Source: Bacteroidales bacterium (GTDB taxonomy: Bacteria; Bacteroidota; Bacteroidia; Bacteroidales; JAADJA01). From it: a stretch of DNA of 40,528 nucleotides. This document shows positions 25,221 through 34,846 of the stretch, piece by piece; within the stretch, counting starts at the first letter, position 1; the number at the start of each line of letters is the position of its first letter. The position numbers were made by a program, and so were the translations under genes. The DNA lies in contig JAGQVF010000125.1 of the NCBI GenBank assembly GCA_020438135.1, forward strand, positions 1 through 40,528, given 5' to 3'. The notes under the pieces were generated by a model. It saw only the letters and a list, made by a program, of their open reading frames with translations. It was not told where the DNA came from and ran no database searches.

Positions 25221-26330
25221 TTAATATTTAAATTCGATTTCCATATATGAATCTTCAAGAACACCCTGCGGTTTTTCAACGGCAGTGATTTTCAGAACAC
25301 CGTAGAACCAATCGGTATCGCTACGTTTGGTCCTGAAGAAATAAACTTCACCACCAGCTACATTGTCATTCATCATAACCGGATTTGAAAAATCCATGTT
25401 ATAGATGGTCAATATGTCGGCATTGGCAAAGTCAGCAGAAGTTCCCATCACGAATTCGGCATTGTTCATTACCTTAAATCCGATTTTTGCAGGACCACTG
25501 CTAGGATATTCACCGGTGATCTTCATATCTACATTAACACCTGCTGTAGTATCAACCACCTCCATATGAATAAAATCGTAAGCGAGTTTATCCATCATGT
25601 TCAAAGTGAATGATTCTGAATTTTCGACCATAATCGGTAATATTACTACTTCCGATTCAAGCGATTCGGTTCTGCCTGCATCACTGGAAGCAATAATATT
25701 TACAAAAAGTGTATCATCTACATTATAGTCAGCACCTGTAATTTCGAAAGATCCCGTTGCACCCCAATCACCGGTTTTATCGGTATAATCAGAAAGTGCT
25801 CCGACTTTTGTTTGGATAGTTACATCCGTTACAGTAGCAACGGCAGGAGTCACCTTGTATTCAAAGGTGAATGTAGTGTCGTTACGATGGGTAACATCCG
25901 GATAATCGGCATGAATAGGAAAGTCGACTGCAAGGCTATAAAACCTGGTGATTGATTTTCCGCTAAAACTTGAATTCATTTCAAGATCTACATAAGCCCC
26001 CGGTTGTTGGTCTTCAAGGCCAATTGTGGCGTCGTCATACGTTGTAGACCCATCGCCCCCCGAAAGGGAGATACTTCCAAGGTCGGCTGCTGGAGCTTCG
26101 ATTTCTGTTTCTTCATCGGCTTCCATACCACCAAGGTTGGTAACCGAAACCGACGAGAGATTACTCTGCTGATTATCGATCTCAATGATGGCTACCCCAT
26201 CAAGCGTAGTGTAGCCTCCTGAGACCAGGAACTCGGTACCCAGATCATTTGTTTTAATAACATCTTCCTTTTCACAGGCAGCGATAAAAATGATCAGGGT
26301 TGACAATATGATTAATTTTATATTTTTCAT
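25221..26330 (-). CDS. SusCD-associated surface lipoprotein
   Basis: 369 aa with a lipoprotein signal (MKNIKLIILSTLIIFIAACE, Cys19). The mature protein is acidic and beta-rich, with Ser/Thr/Gly-rich low-complexity near residues 80-105 and immunoglobulin-like segments later (TFTFEYKVTPAVATVTDV, VVILPIMVENSESFTLNMMD). It begins 21 nt after susD and ends the operon. Position and signal fit the third-gene surface lipoproteins of SusCD loci (SusE/F or SGBP type) that help capture ligand. No specific family was recognised and no sugar-binding residues can be assigned. Confidence 0.82.
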   Translation of the reverse strand: MKNIKLIILSTLIIFIAACEKEDVIKTNDLGTEFLVSGGYTTLDGVAIIEIDNQQSNLSSVSVTNLGGMEADEETEIEAPAADLGSISLSGGDGSTTYDDATIGLEDQQPGAYVDLEMNSSFSGKSITRFYSLAVDFPIHADYPDVTHRNDTTFTFEYKVTPAVATVTDVTIQTKVGALSDYTDKTGDWGATGSFEITGADYNVDDTLFVNIIASSDAGRTESLESEVVILPIMVENSESFTLNMMDKLAYDFIHMEVVDTTAGVNVDMKITGEYPSSGPAKIGFKVMNNAEFVMGTSADFANADILTIYNMDFSNPVMMNDNVAGGEVYFFRTKRSDTDWFYGVLKITAVEKPQGVLEDSYMEIEFKY

Positions 26331-26351
26331 GTCTCAACATTATTAAGTTAA

Positions 26352-27794
26352 TTAATTTTTATCCCAAAATACTTTCGTTATCATTTTATCCTCTGCGGGA
26401 GAAAGCAACTGGATTGCGGCCTGATAGTTGGCTGCATTCAAAGTTTGCTCGTTGATCGGATAGGTAAACCTCCGGGGCACATCGCCATCTTCTGTTTGAC
26501 CGGCAGGCGGAATATTAAGGGCAGGAGCATCCAGTCTCCTGTAGGAAGTCCATGCTACCAGTCCACGGAGATAAAAGGCTATCCAGGCCTGTTCACCGAT
26601 ACTTTGCTGCCAGTTGGCTGCATCATAAGCAACAGCAGGTTTGGCTGCATAAGCAGCAGCCTGATCTGCGTTCAGTCCCCAGTATAAAAATGATGCGGTG
26701 ATGGCACTGTTGTAATAACCTTCAGCGCTTCCGCTAACACCATATCCACGTGCAGCAGCTTCTGCCAGGTAAAATTGAACTTCTATTCCGTCGAGGAGTG
26801 TCATCGGGAAGTCTGCTTCCTGGATGGGATCAGCAATATGGGTATAATTTGCGAACGGGCTGCTTTCGCCATAAACACCACCATCAAAAACACCACTACC
26901 GAGGTTTTCTGCAAAATAAGCAGTCCTTCTCGGATCTTCCAGGTCATTCATCTTATCCACGAGGGTATTGGCAGCCACAAAGTCATGACGTCCGCTTTGC
27001 ACCAGGTCAACATATAAAGGGTTGGAGTTAGATCCACCGAGGTAAACCAATTCACACCTTTCGGTTGGAGCAAAAGCGCCTTGATAGGCACCTTCGACAA
27101 CACTTGCTGCAAAAGCTCCGTCGACGTCAGCCATGGTGATACCCATTTTTACAAGTAATGAATTTCCGAATTTGATCCACATGGCTACATCACCACCAAA
27201 ATAAAGGTCGTTTGCACCGAAACTGCCATAATCGGGGTTCAGCCCATCAACAGCAGCCTGTGTTTTAGAGATCAGATCACGGTAGATATCATTACCATTG
27301 TCATACGAAGGTAAAATGTTATCAATGTCGAGTGCATCATTATAAGGTACATTCCCGAAAATGTTAACCAACCTTTGATAACAATAAGCATTACACATAT
27401 CAATGATCAGCAGTTTGTTGGCTTTTGCATTCACCGCCTCATCACCTGCGGCAGGTTCTCCACTGATCACTTCTTTGGCATTTTTGAAATCCGCCAGAAT
27501 ATCACGATAGTATGTTCTGAAAACAATATCCGGGATGGTCCGGTTAACGATATCGTAGTTGGCTTCATCCGTATAGGTTGTTTCAGTCCAGTACTGAGCT
27601 ATAAGTTTCCAAATGTTTTCATTAACATTGGTACTGGCTACCTGGTCGGCCAGAGCTTTCTGCGCATTCGCAAAAACGAAGTCGCCAGGCACTTCCACAG
27701 GATTCTTTTCATCCGTATTGTATTCCTCGAACTTGTCTGTACAGGATATTGAAATCCCGATCAGCAGCATTACGATTAAATATATTTTTTTCAT
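26352..27794 (-). CDS. SusD/RagB-family outer-membrane lipoprotein
   Basis: 480 aa. Lipobox ISISC (Cys18) follows a short hydrophobic signal. The sequence fits the SusD-like group: DKFEEYNTDEKNPVEVP at the N-terminus, repeated helical TPR-like segments (for example ANKLLIIDMCNAYCYQRLVNIFGNVPYND), and the C-terminal RRFTYPINEQTLNAANYQAA ending. The motif FGNVPY is typical of the SusD-like_2 subgroup often linked to peptide or other non-starch substrates. SusD proteins form a lid over the SusC pore and bind substrate at the cell surface. The gene starts 14 nt after susC. Confidence 0.93.
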   Translation of the reverse strand: MKKIYLIVMLLIGISISCTDKFEEYNTDEKNPVEVPGDFVFANAQKALADQVASTNVNENIWKLIAQYWTETTYTDEANYDIVNRTIPDIVFRTYYRDILADFKNAKEVISGEPAAGDEAVNAKANKLLIIDMCNAYCYQRLVNIFGNVPYNDALDIDNILPSYDNGNDIYRDLISKTQAAVDGLNPDYGSFGANDLYFGGDVAMWIKFGNSLLVKMGITMADVDGAFAASVVEGAYQGAFAPTERCELVYLGGSNSNPLYVDLVQSGRHDFVAANTLVDKMNDLEDPRRTAYFAENLGSGVFDGGVYGESSPFANYTHIADPIQEADFPMTLLDGIEVQFYLAEAAARGYGVSGSAEGYYNSAITASFLYWGLNADQAAAYAAKPAVAYDAANWQQSIGEQAWIAFYLRGLVAWTSYRRLDAPALNIPPAGQTEDGDVPRRFTYPINEQTLNAANYQAAIQLLSPAEDKMITKVFWDKN

Positions 27795-27808
27795 AGTAAT
27801 TTAATTTT

Positions 27809-30800
27809 TTAGAATTGAAGATTTACAGTAAAACCGACATTTCGTACCGAAGGCATCACACCACTTTGCCATCCCTGAACATTACCGGCACCCTGACTGG
27901 CTTCAGGATCAGCATGTGGAAGCTCTTTGTAGAGGATCCAGAGGTTCGAACCTACGAGACTGAAAGAAACACCCTGAAAGAAGGATTTTTCCAGCATACT
28001 CGAAGGTAACGAATAGGTTAACGTCGCTTCACGTAATTTGATGTAGGTAGCATCGTAAACAAAGGCTGCATTCGGATTTCTTGACCAGCCAAATACACGG
28101 TAGTCATCACCTGCAACTCTGATATCGTTTTGTGATCCGTCTTCCTTAACACCTTCCAGAATAAGTCCTCCACCTTCGTCGATGGGATTCCTGACCGGAT
28201 TACCCAAATCGTTGGTAAATACGGTTTCTTCATACAATCCTGTACCCAGTCCGTAGTAGAGGTCGAGAGAGAAAATGCTTCCACCCTGTTGCATATCTAC
28301 CAGGAAGCTGAAAGCCCAGTTTTTATAAGTAAAACGGTTGTTGATACCGCCTGTCCAATCCGGGTTAATATTTCCGAGTACAATATCGGAAGTTCCTGTT
28401 CTTTTGTAATAACCGTCATCACCGACTACTTTGTTTCCATTGCCATCATACACAAAGTCAGTACCCTGGATGGTTCCGTAAGGTTCTCCAACCCTGGCAT
28501 TGATGGTTACACCACCTTGCAATGATGCAAGCTGAAGGTTTTCAACACCTTCTTCCAACGAAACAACTTCATTGGCATTGGTTGCCCAGTTGGCTGTGAT
28601 ATCCCACCTGAAATTTTCGGTTACAACAGGTGCCCCGAAAATCATCAGTTCTATACCTTTGTTTTCAACTTCACCGGCATTTACATATTTCTGTGAATAA
28701 CCGGTTGCATAAGAAACGGCTACCGGAATAATCTGGTCAACTGTATTCATTTGGTAAACAGCAAAGTCGAATCCCAAACGTTTTTCAAGGAAGTACATTT
28801 CAAGACCTGCTTCCATACTGTTTGTCCTTTCAGGTTTCAGATCAGAATTGTTTTTCCTGTTGGGTAATGAATACAAGGGAACTCCGCCATACACAGGATT
28901 TCCATCATAGGTATCCAATATACTTCCCCAGGGAGCATCGTTACCAACCTGGGCATAACCAACACGTACTTTACCGAGTTGGATCCAGTCAACATCCAGG
29001 ACATTAGAGAAAAGGAAACTTCCTGAAACCGAAGGATAGAAATAAGCATTGTTATCTTCCGGTAGAGTTGAGGACTGGTCGCGACGGATGGTTGCATCCA
29101 GGAAGAGATAATCTCTGAAACCAAGTGAAGCACTGGCATAGATACCATTTACACCGATCCTTTCAAAACGCTCCTCAGGAGCCAGCATTTGATTTACACT
29201 GTTTCCGAGTGAGTAAAGATCGGGAACAACCAATCCACCATCGGTTGAAGCAAACACCTGGTCGAGCTTTGACCTACGAATATTGGTACCAAGTAAAGCA
29301 TTCAGGTTGAAATCTTCATTGAGGTTTTTGTGGAAACGAAGCATCAGATCGAAGTTATCTTCGCGGAATTGTTTATTGAGTCTGGAATAACCGGAAGTAA
29401 CATCAGAACGGCCGGCCGTGGTACCAACTCCAAATTCGCCTGAGGCAGAACCGATCGCTTTGCGTTCTTCCTGAATTTCGGAATAAGAATCGGTAGAAAA
29501 ACGAGCCATCAATCCAAGATAATCTGTAATTTCCCAATCGGCCTGTACGTATCCGATCAACCTGTCGCGTTCGTCAGTTGTATAATTCTGATATCTTACC
29601 CAGTATGGATTGTCCCAATATGCAGGAGCCAGATTTCCGGGTCCTACAGGATTCCAGGTAATGTTTTCTTCTGTTGCTTCATACAGATCTTTTTGTTGTT
29701 GATAGTCAACATTCATTTGATTCCACTGACGGAATGAAGACAAAATATTGTCGCTGTAACCGGTTGCATTTCTTCCTTTCCCATCGGTATTTACATAGTT
29801 GATCTGGGCCGACACAGAAAGGTTTTCCAGAATCTGGTATGAACCGTTAAACAACACATTGTTTTTAACAAGATGGCTGTTAGGCATGATACCGGTCCGA
29901 TCCTGATTGGTATAAGATAACCTGAAGGTAGTTTTTTCACCTCCACCTGTAACATCTACTGAATTGGTAAACGACCATGGAGTTTCAAAGAATGAAATAG
30001 GGCCGTTATCACCGGCAGCTACATAAGGAGTTGCCCTGTTGTAGTTCGGTGATTCAGGGAAAAATGCGTCATATTGATAAACCATCAGGTTTGGATCGAA
30101 CTTCTGTCCGAATGATGCATCTTCGTATGTAGGAACAACCAGATCATCCTCTCCATCCCCATCGAAATCGTATTGCTCAAGTCCGGTGTAAGGAGGATCT
30201 CCGTAATAAGGTCCGTATCCTCCACCGTATTCCTGCTGGTATTTGGGGAAAGTGCTTTTGTCGATAAAACCGGTGGTTACATTCGAGCTAACAGTAACGC
30301 CGTAAATCTTTTTACGTCCGGTTACTTTTTTACCTTTTTTGGTAGTGATAATGATCACACCGTTTGCAGCACGCGAACCATAAAGTGCTGTTGCAGCAGC
30401 ACCTTTCAGGATGTTCATCGATTCAATGTCGGCGGGGTTAATATCAGCAGCAGCATTACCGAAGTCATAACCATGGCGGCCACGCACCTGATCACGGGTG
30501 TTGCTGATATCGTTGTTGACCGGAACACCGTCAACCACGATTAATGCCTGGTTGTTACCGGTAATTGAAGAGAATCCCCTGATTAAGATATTGGAGGATC
30601 CACCGAGGTTACCGGTATTCTTTACCTGCACCCCAGCCGCTTTACCCGACAGGGTATTGATAAAGTTATCGGTTTTAACCCTGTTGACTTCATCGCCGGA
30701 AAGCTCCTGGGTGGCATAACCCAGTGATTTCTTTTCACGGCTGATACCCAGGGCGGTTACTACCACCCCTTCCAGATTCAGTACGTCAGGTTCAAGCGCC

Positions 30801-31078
30801 ACATCAATCACCGATTGTGATCCAATCTCGATTTCCTGTGGAGACATACCTACATACCGAAACACCAGGACTTTGGCGGTTTCAGGAACCATTATGGAAT
30901 ACTTTCCATCCAGATCAGTAACAGTACCTGTGGTGGTTCCTTTTAAAAGAACCTGTACACCAGGAATCGGCTGACCGTCATCGACACTGGTGACGGTTCC
31001 CGTAATTTCCCTGTCCTGAGCATGTAGAATTTGCATTCCTATGAATATGAATGCAAGAAATAGGGTAAATTTTCTCAT
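27809..31078 (-). CDS. SusC/RagA-family TonB-linked outer-membrane transporter
   Basis: 1089 aa. A signal peptide (to about residue 20, LHAQ) is followed by a carboxypeptidase-regulatory-like domain (about 24-100, ITGTVTSVDDGQPIPGVQV). Then comes the SusC signature region (VVTALGISREKKSLGYATQ) and plug (about 120-240, GSSNILIRGFSSITGNNQAL, IVVDGVPVNND, ALYGSRAANGVIIITTKKGK). A long beta-barrel ends in VGFTVNLQF. It takes up oligomers together with the SusD encoded 14 nt downstream. No STN domain is present, so FecR-type signalling is not expected. No glycoside hydrolase, peptidase or sulfatase is adjacent, so substrate class is open. First gene of the operon. Confidence 0.95.
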   Translation of the reverse strand: MRKFTLFLAFIFIGMQILHAQDREITGTVTSVDDGQPIPGVQVLLKGTTTGTVTDLDGKYSIMVPETAKVLVFRYVGMSPQEIEIGSQSVIDVALEPDVLNLEGVVVTALGISREKKSLGYATQELSGDEVNRVKTDNFINTLSGKAAGVQVKNTGNLGGSSNILIRGFSSITGNNQALIVVDGVPVNNDISNTRDQVRGRHGYDFGNAAADINPADIESMNILKGAAATALYGSRAANGVIIITTKKGKKVTGRKKIYGVTVSSNVTTGFIDKSTFPKYQQEYGGGYGPYYGDPPYTGLEQYDFDGDGEDDLVVPTYEDASFGQKFDPNLMVYQYDAFFPESPNYNRATPYVAAGDNGPISFFETPWSFTNSVDVTGGGEKTTFRLSYTNQDRTGIMPNSHLVKNNVLFNGSYQILENLSVSAQINYVNTDGKGRNATGYSDNILSSFRQWNQMNVDYQQQKDLYEATEENITWNPVGPGNLAPAYWDNPYWVRYQNYTTDERDRLIGYVQADWEITDYLGLMARFSTDSYSEIQEERKAIGSASGEFGVGTTAGRSDVTSGYSRLNKQFREDNFDLMLRFHKNLNEDFNLNALLGTNIRRSKLDQVFASTDGGLVVPDLYSLGNSVNQMLAPEERFERIGVNGIYASASLGFRDYLFLDATIRRDQSSTLPEDNNAYFYPSVSGSFLFSNVLDVDWIQLGKVRVGYAQVGNDAPWGSILDTYDGNPVYGGVPLYSLPNRKNNSDLKPERTNSMEAGLEMYFLEKRLGFDFAVYQMNTVDQIIPVAVSYATGYSQKYVNAGEVENKGIELMIFGAPVVTENFRWDITANWATNANEVVSLEEGVENLQLASLQGGVTINARVGEPYGTIQGTDFVYDGNGNKVVGDDGYYKRTGTSDIVLGNINPDWTGGINNRFTYKNWAFSFLVDMQQGGSIFSLDLYYGLGTGLYEETVFTNDLGNPVRNPIDEGGGLILEGVKEDGSQNDIRVAGDDYRVFGWSRNPNAAFVYDATYIKLREATLTYSLPSSMLEKSFFQGVSFSLVGSNLWILYKELPHADPEASQGAGNVQGWQSGVMPSVRNVGFTVNLQF

Positions 31079-31392
31079 AACATAAGAATTTAGATTAGTA
31101 AATATGATTAGTAAGATTTATAAAAAATGAATTCATAAATTCTCTCTTTAAAAAGGCCAATTTTTAGTATGGCCTGTTCTTTGTTAAAGGGCTAAACCCT
31201 CAAAATTCTCTGCAAAATACGGATAAGATAGACGCGGCGCAAGAAAAAAATAATTTTAAATTAACATTTATTTTTTAATAAGTTCAGATTCAATATGTAA
31301 GAAAACTCGCCGACAGGTCAATTTTCAGACTCTTTTTTGGCTGTCAGCCAAAGATCGGCCGAAAAGAAATCCAAAAAACATCTTATTAGCAA
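31079..31392. other. Intergenic leader region of the SusC operon
   Basis: 314 bp without a gene, AT-rich. It contains a small inverted repeat AGGCC / GGCCT (31154-31158 and 31171-31175) and an AGGG-CTAAA-CCCT element near 31195. The part nearest susC is probably 5' untranslated leader. The part nearest 31393 would be the 3' side of the upstream minus-strand genes, where no strong terminator was seen. Confidence 0.5.
31213..31219 (-). promoter_or_regulatory. Imperfect -7 element (TATTTTG, minus strand) for susC
   Basis: The minus strand reads CCGTATTTTGCAG, one base shorter than TAnnTTTG. It would give a leader of about 130 nt. It is the best candidate in the region, but the spacing is off consensus. 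Confidence 0.3.
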
Positions 31393-31809
31393 TCAAGAAA
31401 ATATCCGATAGTAAACAGAAAACAATAAAATTGCCAGTACATATATTAAAGTACTAAACCAACTTCCGACTCCAAAAATGAAAGGCATAATGATTAACAG
31501 AATAAAAACCGCCAGGGTAAGAAAGTAACCGAGTCGCTTTAAACGCCACATTAACCATGAGCCCGACAGCAGCACAATATGCATTACCAGTCCGAATAGT
31601 CCGATAAGCAATATTCGTTGACCCGATGATCCAGGCGTATTGAAATAATCAGTTACTACTTCGCGCAACCACTGATTATAAACCAGTGAAAGCACAAATA
31701 ACAGGGTCATGAAAGCGGCATAAACAAACAAAGCCACACACAAAATGGAAAGGAAAAAGGGTCTGGCAGTCCTGACCTCGCTATCTGGTTGTTTGTTTTC
31801 CTGATTCAT
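31393..31809 (-). CDS. Small 4-TM membrane protein (b)
   Basis: 138 aa. A hydrophilic N-terminus (about 1-15) is followed by four hydrophobic segments (about 18-43, 67-85, 90-112, 116-135). No conserved polar motif was recognised. It starts with an ATGA overlap on the preceding gene, whose protein has the same topology and length, so the two may be diverged paralogues forming a heteromer (inference). Both follow the ammonia-lyase gene in one probable transcript. Function unknown. Confidence 0.75.
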   Translation of the reverse strand: MNQENKQPDSEVRTARPFFLSILCVALFVYAAFMTLLFVLSLVYNQWLREVVTDYFNTPGSSGQRILLIGLFGLVMHIVLLSGSWLMWRLKRLGYFLTLAVFILLIIMPFIFGVGSWFSTLIYVLAILLFSVYYRIFS

Positions 31810-32234
31810 TGTTTCATAAATTTTAACTGACTGGCATAGCCTAATATAAAGGTGGCTGTAAGCAACAGGTTGAACACGGAAAATTGCGCTGATTTAATGA
31901 AAACGAACGGCAGCAGGAGGATACAGACCTGCGCTGCTGTGTAAAAATGAAAACCTGTTTTATACAAGTTCCACATCCTGAAGGCACCAAAAAGCGATAA
32001 TACGTAAAAAACGAAGCCGGCGGCAAAAAACCGTTTGCCACCGGCAAGCATAACTTCAAATTCAGAATAATCGAATGCTTCCTGATCAAAAAAAACTTTC
32101 AACTCGTCATAGGAAATGAAAACAACCAGGTTCGAGAAAGCCGCGATCCCGCTTCCAATAAAGGTTAGCACGCACAACCACGTAAGCAGTTCGGGGCGCT
32201 TCTTATTGTTACCTGATAGATCAGTAGAATCCAT
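31806..32234 (-). CDS. Small 4-TM membrane protein (a)
   Basis: 142 aa. The N-terminus is polar (DLSGNNKKRPE), then about four membrane segments (about 15-38, 68-88, 92-115, 118-136). A stretch between segments one and two is acidic and aromatic (YDELKVFFDQEAFDYSEFE). It starts 16 nt after the ammonia-lyase stop and overlaps the next gene by 4 nt (ATGA), so translation is likely coupled. Topology resembles small Bacteroidota membrane proteins of unknown function; no transporter signature was recognised. Confidence 0.75.
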   Translation of the reverse strand: MDSTDLSGNNKKRPELLTWLCVLTFIGSGIAAFSNLVVFISYDELKVFFDQEAFDYSEFEVMLAGGKRFFAAGFVFYVLSLFGAFRMWNLYKTGFHFYTAAQVCILLLPFVFIKSAQFSVFNLLLTATFILGYASQLKFMKQ

Positions 32235-32250
32235 ACGTATACCTATTCAA

Positions 32251-33777
32251 TTATTCACCAAGGCTGCCTATAAGGGATTCAACCGCTTCAAGAATTTCGC
32301 ACGATTTTACAAGGGTTTTCATTTTATTATGATCATCGTAAAGCGGGCGGTCAATATCGAGAAATTCCACATGCTTTCTTACCACCTCTTTGGCTTTTGT
32401 TACTCCTTTACCAAAATTATATTCCCTGAAATCGAGTGCCTGTGCGGCCGCCATAATTTCTATACCCAGGATACCATAGGCATTGTCGAGGATCTGAAAA
32501 TTCTTGAGAGCAGTATTCATGCCCATCGAAACAAAATCCTCCTGATCAGCTGCTGCCGGAATACTTTGAATAGAAGCCGGGGTTGAAAGGATACGTTGTT
32601 CCACGATTTGCATATCAGCGGTATACTGACTCAGCATCAGCCCTGAGAACATACCTGCACCTTTTGTAAGAAAAGCCGGAAGACCAACACTGAGTGCAGG
32701 ATTATTTAACCTATTCATACGGCGTTCCGACATTACGCTCACCATGGTGATGGCTGCACCGGCCATATCCATCGGCAATGAAACGGGAGTTCCCTGGAAA
32801 TTGGCTCCCGACAACTGCATATTTTCTTCCGGGAAAAAGATCGGGTTGTCTCCTACCCCATTCAGTTCAATTTCTACCTGCGACTTAGCGTAGGCCAGGG
32901 CATCATGTGCAGCACCGACCACCTGTGGAGTAGAGCGCATCGAATAGGCATCCTGTACCTTGCATTTTATTTTGCCTTCTTTCAGATCTCCTCCTGATAC
33001 CATCTTATTAATGGCATTAGCGCTTCTTACGGCTCCTTTAAAACCGCGAACCTCATGCAATCTGGAAGTATAAGGTTTCATGTTGGCCTTAAGTGCCTCG
33101 AGCGACATCGATGCGGCAATCTCAGCCTGTTTCAGCCAACGGTCGGCATCATACAGGAAAATGGCACTCATGGCTGTCAACACATTGGAACCATTGATGG
33201 TGGCCAGTCCGTCGCGGGCCTGAAGACCAGGAATTGGAATACCAGCTTTTTCGAAAGCCTCTTTACCACTCATGATTTCTCCCTTGTAAAAAGCCTTGCC
33301 TTCGCCCATCATCAACAGTGCGATTTGCGACATTGGGGCCAAATCACCTGAAGCCCCTACCGATCCTTTCGTGCAAACCCATGGAGTTACCCCTTTATTA
33401 AGCATATCAACAAGGGTTTGGGTGATCTCGGGCCGAACACCCGAATTGCCGTGTGCATGCACATTGGCCCTGCCCAGCATGGCTCCCCTCACCCACTCTT
33501 CAGGCATGGGATCACCAATACCGGCAGCATGGTTATAAATTAAATATTTTTGAAAATCCTTCACCTGATCGTCGGTGAGAACAACTTCAGAAAATTCACC
33601 AATGCCGGTATTTACACCATACATGATCTCATGTGCTTCGATCTTTTTTTCGAGCATGGCACGGCATTTTTTAATCCTTTCAATCGCCTGCGGATCGAGT
33701 TCAACTTTTTGGTGATGCCGTGCTACATTCACAACATCCCCGATGGTCAGGTCCTTACCTTTTATTATATAAGTCAT
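32251..33777 (-). CDS. hutH: MIO-dependent aromatic amino acid ammonia-lyase, probably histidine ammonia-lyase
   Basis: 508 aa, the usual length. The Ala-Ser-Gly triad that cyclises to the MIO cofactor is at 142-144 (GSVGASGDLAPMSQIAL). Active-site Tyr53 is in MYGVNTGIG, and LATINGSN and SMRSTPQVVG are also present. Substrate clues: residues 82-83 are Asn-His (LIYNHAAG), keeping the His found at position 83 of classical HutH, and Glu413 in DQEDFVSMG matches the QED of histidine lyases, where many Tyr/Phe lyases have NQD. This favours L-histidine to urocanate, but Asn82 in place of Ser is atypical. No hutU, hutI or hutG is in the window. It is followed by two small membrane proteins and is divergent from the thioredoxin gene. 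Confidence 0.87.
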   Translation of the reverse strand: MTYIIKGKDLTIGDVVNVARHHQKVELDPQAIERIKKCRAMLEKKIEAHEIMYGVNTGIGEFSEVVLTDDQVKDFQKYLIYNHAAGIGDPMPEEWVRGAMLGRANVHAHGNSGVRPEITQTLVDMLNKGVTPWVCTKGSVGASGDLAPMSQIALLMMGEGKAFYKGEIMSGKEAFEKAGIPIPGLQARDGLATINGSNVLTAMSAIFLYDADRWLKQAEIAASMSLEALKANMKPYTSRLHEVRGFKGAVRSANAINKMVSGGDLKEGKIKCKVQDAYSMRSTPQVVGAAHDALAYAKSQVEIELNGVGDNPIFFPEENMQLSGANFQGTPVSLPMDMAGAAITMVSVMSERRMNRLNNPALSVGLPAFLTKGAGMFSGLMLSQYTADMQIVEQRILSTPASIQSIPAAADQEDFVSMGMNTALKNFQILDNAYGILGIEIMAAAQALDFREYNFGKGVTKAKEVVRKHVEFLDIDRPLYDDHNKMKTLVKSCEILEAVESLIGSLGE

Positions 33778-33912
33778 TGTATTGAAAATTTAAATGTGGG
33801 TAAAAAATAAAAAACATAATCACAAATAAGTGCATAGGCTAAAAGCCATTTTACCCGTGAAGTGAGGTGCGGTTGATCTTAATTTTGAACATCAGATTCC
33901 AGTGAATTATCA

Positions 33913-33920
33913 TAATTTTG
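33913..33920 (+). promoter_or_regulatory. -7 element (TAATTTTG) for the thioredoxin-like gene
   Basis: An exact TAnnTTTG match; the predicted start near 33924 gives about 47 nt of leader before the ATG at 33971. It lies in the 193-bp spacer divergent to hutH. No equivalent element was seen for hutH. Confidence 0.5.
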
Positions 33921-33970
33921 CCTCGCTATTTAGCAGCTAAAGTATAAATTTTTAAAGCAAAAGAAAAAGG

Positions 33971-34318
33971 ATGTTAAATAATTCACAAAAGTTCGAAAAA
34001 GCCGATGATCTCTCACAGGTAAAGCAAACCATAGGAAATAATACCGGGGTGCTGGTCTATTTCTACAACGATGACTGTCCGCCTTGCATCAGCTTGCGTC
34101 CGAAGGTAAATGAATTGCTTGAGAATCAATTTCCATTGATGAAAATGGTTTTTGCGGATTCGAAACAACATCCCGATATTCCTGCTGCCTACCAGGTATT
34201 TTCAAATCCCACTATCCTGGTATTTTTTGAGGGGAAGGAATTTAAACGTTTCAGCAAATATATATCCATTCCTGAATTGTCACTATCAATTGAACGTATT
34301 TACAAGTTGGCCTTTTAA
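33971..34318 (+). CDS. Thioredoxin-fold protein with CPPC active site
   Basis: 115 aa, thioredoxin-sized, with no signal peptide, so probably cytoplasmic. The redox motif is Cys36-Pro-Pro-Cys39 in VYFYNDDCPPCISL, and the cis-proline follows in FSNPTILVFFEGKEF (about 77-91). Classical thioredoxin has WCGPC; here the Trp is Asp and the second position is Pro, which should shift redox potential and partner choice. Related CPPC proteins occur in Bacteroidota. No dedicated reductase is adjacent. The next gene, 132 nt downstream, may share the transcript that ends at 34862. Confidence 0.85.
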   Translation: MLNNSQKFEKADDLSQVKQTIGNNTGVLVYFYNDDCPPCISLRPKVNELLENQFPLMKMVFADSKQHPDIPAAYQVFSNPTILVFFEGKEFKRFSKYISIPELSLSIERIYKLAF

Positions 34319-34450
34319 AAAGTTCAAGTCCGACTGTTTCATTTTTCCGACCGATCATAAAATCAAAAGACACATTGGTGTAATCACTCACCCTACTTCC
34401 GGTCTATCGAACTATATTAGCCATCAATCTAACCACAAAAGGTTTTTACC

Positions 34451-34846
34451 ATGAAGACACTGTGCGTCAATATCGGGTCGGGACTGCTGATTACATGCAT
34501 CCTGACCCTATTGATTTTCGCAGTGAATTTGGGTGAAGTTCGCTACCTCGAAGAAAAAATACTGAATGAATACATTCCGTCGCTCACGCATAAAACATTA
34601 CATATCATTTTTGGAGTGCAGGATGAAACAACAAATAAAAGCATTAAAGATCAACAAACGAACGCTACAAAAAACAAGCAGGGAAATCTTCTCACAAAGG
34701 CCACGGTAACGGATGCTCCAGCCATGGAATCGGTGATCCGTGGGTTCCGGAATTTTTTCATAACATTCCCACTCTTACTATTCATGATCATTTTTATTTT
34801 CGGATACGTCGATGTGAGGAAGATCGCGAACCGGCCCCTTCTCTGA
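34451..34846 (+). CDS. Unrecognised small 2-TM protein
   Basis: 131 aa. Two hydrophobic segments (about 8-28 and 98-118) flank a polar loop rich in Asn, Lys, Thr and Gln (for example KSIKDQQTNATKNKQGN). With both ends short, a helical hairpin with the loop on the periplasmic side is plausible. No family recognised. Its last codons (ANRPLL, stop) form the left arm and loop of the transcription terminator at 34829-34862, which argues that the reading frame and its end are real. Confidence 0.65.
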   Translation: MKTLCVNIGSGLLITCILTLLIFAVNLGEVRYLEEKILNEYIPSLTHKTLHIIFGVQDETTNKSIKDQQTNATKNKQGNLLTKATVTDAPAMESVIRGFRNFFITFPLLLFMIIFIFGYVDVRKIANRPLL

